Shown here: in pieces, positions 33,645 through 35,981 of the stretch
Position numbering within the stretch: position 1 is the first letter of the stretch
Layout of the letters: each line of letters begins with the position of its first letter
NCBI GenBank assembly: GCA_945931665.1
Contig: CAMEPL010000020.1
Span: forward strand, 1 to 35,981
Reading direction: 5' to 3'
Length of the DNA: 35,981 bases
Source of the DNA: an uncultured Clostridium sp.
Lineage (GTDB): Bacteria > Bacillota > Clostridia > Peptostreptococcales > Peptostreptococcaceae
The notes under the pieces: model-generated
The model's database searches: none
What the model was told of the DNA's origin: nothing
Seen by the model: only the letters and a program-made list of their open reading frames with translations
Position numbers and translations under genes: made by a program

Positions 33645-33881
33645 ATGGCAGCAGATTACGTCAAAATATTAGACAAATTAGTTAGGCTAAACAGGGGAAT
33701 GAATTTAAAACTTAGAGAGGGGACTACGACACTTGATGTAAACATCTACAACAATACGCTTTTAACTTTAGATTTAGAGTGTGATGATGTAGATAAACAC
33801 AGTGAATATATTTATAACGAGATAATAGCGCTTGAAAATGTAACGATGTATATTCCGAGCGTTTATATAAAAGAAGATTAG
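33645..33881 (+). CDS. Orphan protein of 78 residues
   Basis: The start is set at the internal ATG 33645 (GGGAGG upstream), not 33600, giving MAADYVKILDKLVRLN. The protein is soluble, acidic, and predicted as a helix-strand mix with a repeated strand-like pattern (TLDVNIYNNTLLTLDLE). It has no signal or membrane segment, no Cys cluster and no motif I recognise. It stands alone on the plus strand with its own promoter and follows repeat copy C. Good ribosome-binding site and coding-like sequence support a real gene. Confidence 0.75.
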   Translation: MAADYVKILDKLVRLNRGMNLKLREGTTTLDVNIYNNTLLTLDLECDDVDKHSEYIYNEIIALENVTMYIPSVYIKED

Positions 33882-33889
33882 AAAATTTT

Positions 33890-33930
33890 GAAATATTAAT
33901 GTTTATAATTGACTTAAATATTAATATTTC
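33890..33930 (+). other. Inverted repeat after the 78-residue gene
   Basis: GAAATATTAAT / ATTAATATTTC, 11-bp perfect, 19-nt loop, 8 bp after the stop. No U-tract follows, so a terminator role is doubtful; the next hairpin (33970-34005) is a better one. Confidence 0.4.
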
Positions 33931-33969
33931 AGTATTTGGTCAGTTTTATGTTTTTATCCACAAAAAATT

Positions 33970-34005
33970 AAAGGCTAGAGTGTTATATTGCATGCTCTAG
34001 CCTTT
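33970..34005. terminator. Convergent terminator
   Basis: AAAGGCTAGAG / CTCTAGCCTTT stem with a 14-nt loop between two convergent genes. The minus strand ends in TTTAATTTTTT (serving the HEPN-type gene) and the plus strand in CCTTTTAT. Confidence 0.85.
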
Positions 34006-34021
34006 TATAAAGCTTATATTT

Positions 34022-35329
34022 TTAATTTCCATTCCAAGGAACAAGCTGTACCTCACCATATGCTCTATCTATCAATCGATTAGAGTATTCACCTTTATAC
34101 CCAATTATATTAAGTATAACTAGTTCTACATATCTTGTCCCAACTTGGATAATATTCCACACATCTTCAACTGTAATAGTTGCTCTATTTCTCTTTCTTG
34201 TCGGATGGACTATTTTATTTCTATAATAGATAAGTAAGTCAACTCCATCATCAAATCTTTCGTTTATATAGTTATCAAATAAAAATAAGTCATCTTTCCC
34301 ATAAGGAATCCCACATACCTCTAGCAGAGTTCTTATATTTTTCGTAGCCAAATTTTCATCAAATTCATCATCGGTCAATATCTTTTCTTGTTCTACTAAA
34401 ACTATGTATGATAATGTCTCTAAACAAATTTGTATAGATATAAGATTGTTTTCTAGAGTTAATCCATCAAATGACTGTAAATACCAATCGACAGCCTGTC
34501 TTATCGCTTCATTATAATAATCATCTATTAACTTATTATTCATCAAAGTTAAATACTTTTCTATGTTGTGATAGTTTGATATAGTGTCCTTCCAGTTAGG
34601 TATAAATCTATATGGACTTATAAATGTCTCTCTCCACAATCTATACACGTTTTCCCTATTTTTATATCCAAATGCTGCACATATATCTACATATCTACCG
34701 CACATAAAACTGAACGATATCGATAAATCATCTAATACTTGATTTATAATATTTGTCTTAAATGGCTTTTTATCTTTTCGTCTAATTCTACCACTATGAG
34801 TTATTATATGTGCGTCTCTATCTTTTAATCTTTCGTCTAATTCTTTCGTAAAGTCAAATCTCTTATCTACTATAATTTCAAAATCCCCTGAATTAAATTC
34901 CATTCTTCCAGCAAATAATCTATCATCGTATTTAATAAGCTTTCCAAAATATTTATCAAAATTGACAACATCAAAATCTACATAGTCGACCTCGGCATTT
35001 TTAGATCTTATATGCCCATGATTTATATAGCCCTCTATCATTACATCATTTAAATAGTTCACCGTTACCGAAACAGGTCTATACTGGTAAATTTCAAGCT
35101 CTGCTGAATCGTAGTCTAATGTCATATCTACATTATAGTTTTTAACTGATAATATTTTCCCTTTAAATGTTATTGTCCCCTCTGTAGCCATCTTGTACAT
35201 TACTTTTCCACTGCATTTATACTTTCGATTTAATAAGTATATACAAAATCTACCTTCATAAATTGGAATATTTTCATCTATATCGAATTGGAGAAACTTT
35301 GAAAATATAGCATTTTCAACTACTTTCAT
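34022..35329 (-). CDS. Large protein with C-terminal HEPN-type RNxxxH motif, ApeA-like in outline
   Basis: A 435-residue soluble protein. The N-terminal half is beta-rich (about residues 20-155), followed by helices. The C-terminal part contains YYRNKIVHP with R370 and H375, the R-X4-H signature of HEPN nucleases, in the expected helix context (VDLLIYYRNKIVHPTRKRN). ApeA-type abortive-infection proteins combine an N-terminal beta domain with a HEPN tail; the resemblance here is in outline only. It stands alone with its own terminator and AAAGGTGG site. Non-defence HEPN proteins exist, so an RNase role is a hypothesis. Confidence 0.7.
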   Translation of the reverse strand: MKVVENAIFSKFLQFDIDENIPIYEGRFCIYLLNRKYKCSGKVMYKMATEGTITFKGKILSVKNYNVDMTLDYDSAELEIYQYRPVSVTVNYLNDVMIEGYINHGHIRSKNAEVDYVDFDVVNFDKYFGKLIKYDDRLFAGRMEFNSGDFEIIVDKRFDFTKELDERLKDRDAHIITHSGRIRRKDKKPFKTNIINQVLDDLSISFSFMCGRYVDICAAFGYKNRENVYRLWRETFISPYRFIPNWKDTISNYHNIEKYLTLMNNKLIDDYYNEAIRQAVDWYLQSFDGLTLENNLISIQICLETLSYIVLVEQEKILTDDEFDENLATKNIRTLLEVCGIPYGKDDLFLFDNYINERFDDGVDLLIYYRNKIVHPTRKRNRATITVEDVWNIIQVGTRYVELVILNIIGYKGEYSNRLIDRAYGEVQLVPWNGN

Positions 35330-35456
35330 ATTTTTCCACCTTTTTCATTTTTATTAAATTCGTGTTTATACATACTGAATTATATTATATCATATTTATA
35401 TATAGTTTAAAAAAACTTTATTTTATATCTAAAAAAATCATTTATAATTTTCATAG

Positions 35457-35487
35457 AAAAATCTCCCCCATATATGAGAGAGATTTT
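35457..35487 (-). terminator. Terminator after the C_GCAxxG_C_C gene
   Basis: AAAATCTC / GAGATTTT stem with a 15-nt loop, then TTTTTCT on the minus strand, about 27 bp after the stop codon. Confidence 0.8.
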
Positions 35488-35513
35488 GAACTTCTTTGTA
35501 TTATATATTTAAA

Positions 35514-35882
35514 TTATTTTAATGCTTCTTTTAATGCTTCATAAGAAAAATCAACTATTTCTTTGCATCCTACTCTGTCTTTTTTAAGAGATTTACACTC
35601 TGCAGTTCCGTAGTGATCTATTGTTTTTTGCATTATTTTTCTTGTATAAGTTTTTGCTGGATTTTCTTCTCCTGCTTCGTCTCTACCTTTTGCAAAACTT
35701 GCGCATATACATGCACCATTTACTGCTCCACATAAGTTCCCAACAGCGCATCCCCCACCAAGTCCGCTAGCTACTCTTATTGGTATATCAGTTCCAAATT
35801 CTTCGTTATATGCTTTTATTACTGATTCTGCACAGTTTAGGCCTTCCATAAAGTAATCTGATGCTAATTTTTTTTCGCTCAT
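35514..35882 (-). CDS. C_GCAxxG_C_C family redox-type protein
   Basis: A 122-residue protein named after its own motif: NCAES near the N-terminus, then GGGCAVGNLCGAVNGAC, and further Cys in ECKSL and GCKEI. Members of this family are small, cysteine-rich putative redox proteins or electron carriers of unknown partner. It is monocistronic; the start has a GGAGG site, and the window ends 99 bp upstream. Related to DVU_1555-type proteins in anaerobes. Confidence 0.88.
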   Translation of the reverse strand: MSEKKLASDYFMEGLNCAESVIKAYNEEFGTDIPIRVASGLGGGCAVGNLCGAVNGACICASFAKGRDEAGEENPAKTYTRKIMQKTIDHYGTAECKSLKKDRVGCKEIVDFSYEALKEALK

Positions 35883-35981
35883 ATTATTTCCTCCATTTTT
35901 CTATCACTTTATATATTTTTATGGTTATTATACTATAATACATTTTATCAAAAATTATTAGTTTATGTTATAGTTTTTTTA

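Noticed and set aside
33890-33930. Terminator of the 78-residue gene at the first inverted repeat
   Set aside because: Stem lacks a following U-tract; the hairpin at 33970-34005 is more likely to end both convergent transcripts.

Overview
The window is AT-rich, densely packed low-GC Firmicute DNA. The proteins and the gene order mutS-mutL-miaA-hfq followed by an 'aluminium resistance'/methionine gamma-lyase-family PLP enzyme point to an anaerobic Clostridia member, most likely a relative of the Peptostreptococcaceae (Clostridioides, Romboutsia, Intestinibacter, Paeniclostridium). The genus is an inference from family resemblance and was not searched. Most genes are on the minus strand; only the Nudix hydrolase, the PfkB kinase and a 78-residue orphan are on the plus strand. 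I see no prophage, insertion sequence, rRNA, tRNA or CRISPR array.

Layout. 0.1-8.3 kb: PLP enzyme, hfq, miaA, mutL and mutS (mismatch repair plus tRNA modification and RNA chaperone). 8.5-9.4 kb: a sparse region with two tiny paralogous membrane-protein genes, a near-consensus CodY box, two strong terminators and two adjacent copies of a 48-bp hairpin repeat; a third copy lies 24 kb away. 9.6-13.9 kb: an operon for a GlpA/LhgO-like FAD oxidase, a FAD/NAD oxidoreductase, a DUF1667 Fe-S protein and a LarA-superfamily nickel racemase/epimerase homologue. 14.1-20.4 kb: CoA-type Nudix hydrolase; YfcC-type transporter with PepD dipeptidase and DUF421/DUF4363 membrane proteins; class-V aminotransferase/cysteine desulfurase. 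20.7-26.7 kb: PfkB kinase, miaB, an ART-like gene overlapping a 52-codon gene, argG behind a T-box leader with two antiterminator/terminator modules, and truA. 26.8-30.4 kb: operon of a lipoprotein, an OmpR-type regulator and a histidine kinase. 30.6-33.3 kb: larE, a THUMP RNA methyltransferase and a Lys-rich disordered protein whose ribosome-binding site is locked in a hairpin. 33.6-35.9 kb: a 78-residue orphan, a 435-residue protein with a HEPN-type RNxxxH motif, and a C_GCAxxG_C_C-family protein.

The strongest unusual signal is a perfect in-frame 144-bp tandem duplication inside mutL. It duplicates 48 residues including the conserved LFxNTPxRxKFL block of the ATPase region. Because it is perfect and tandem it should be unstable, so it could act as a reversible mutator switch. 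Other points of interest are the split T-box leader, the hairpin-masked or hairpin-bridged ribosome-binding sites (Lys-rich gene; mutS), the ART-like two-gene unit, the HEPN-type gene, the LarA/dehydrogenase operon with LarE elsewhere in the window, and the repeat/CodY/micro-membrane-protein region.
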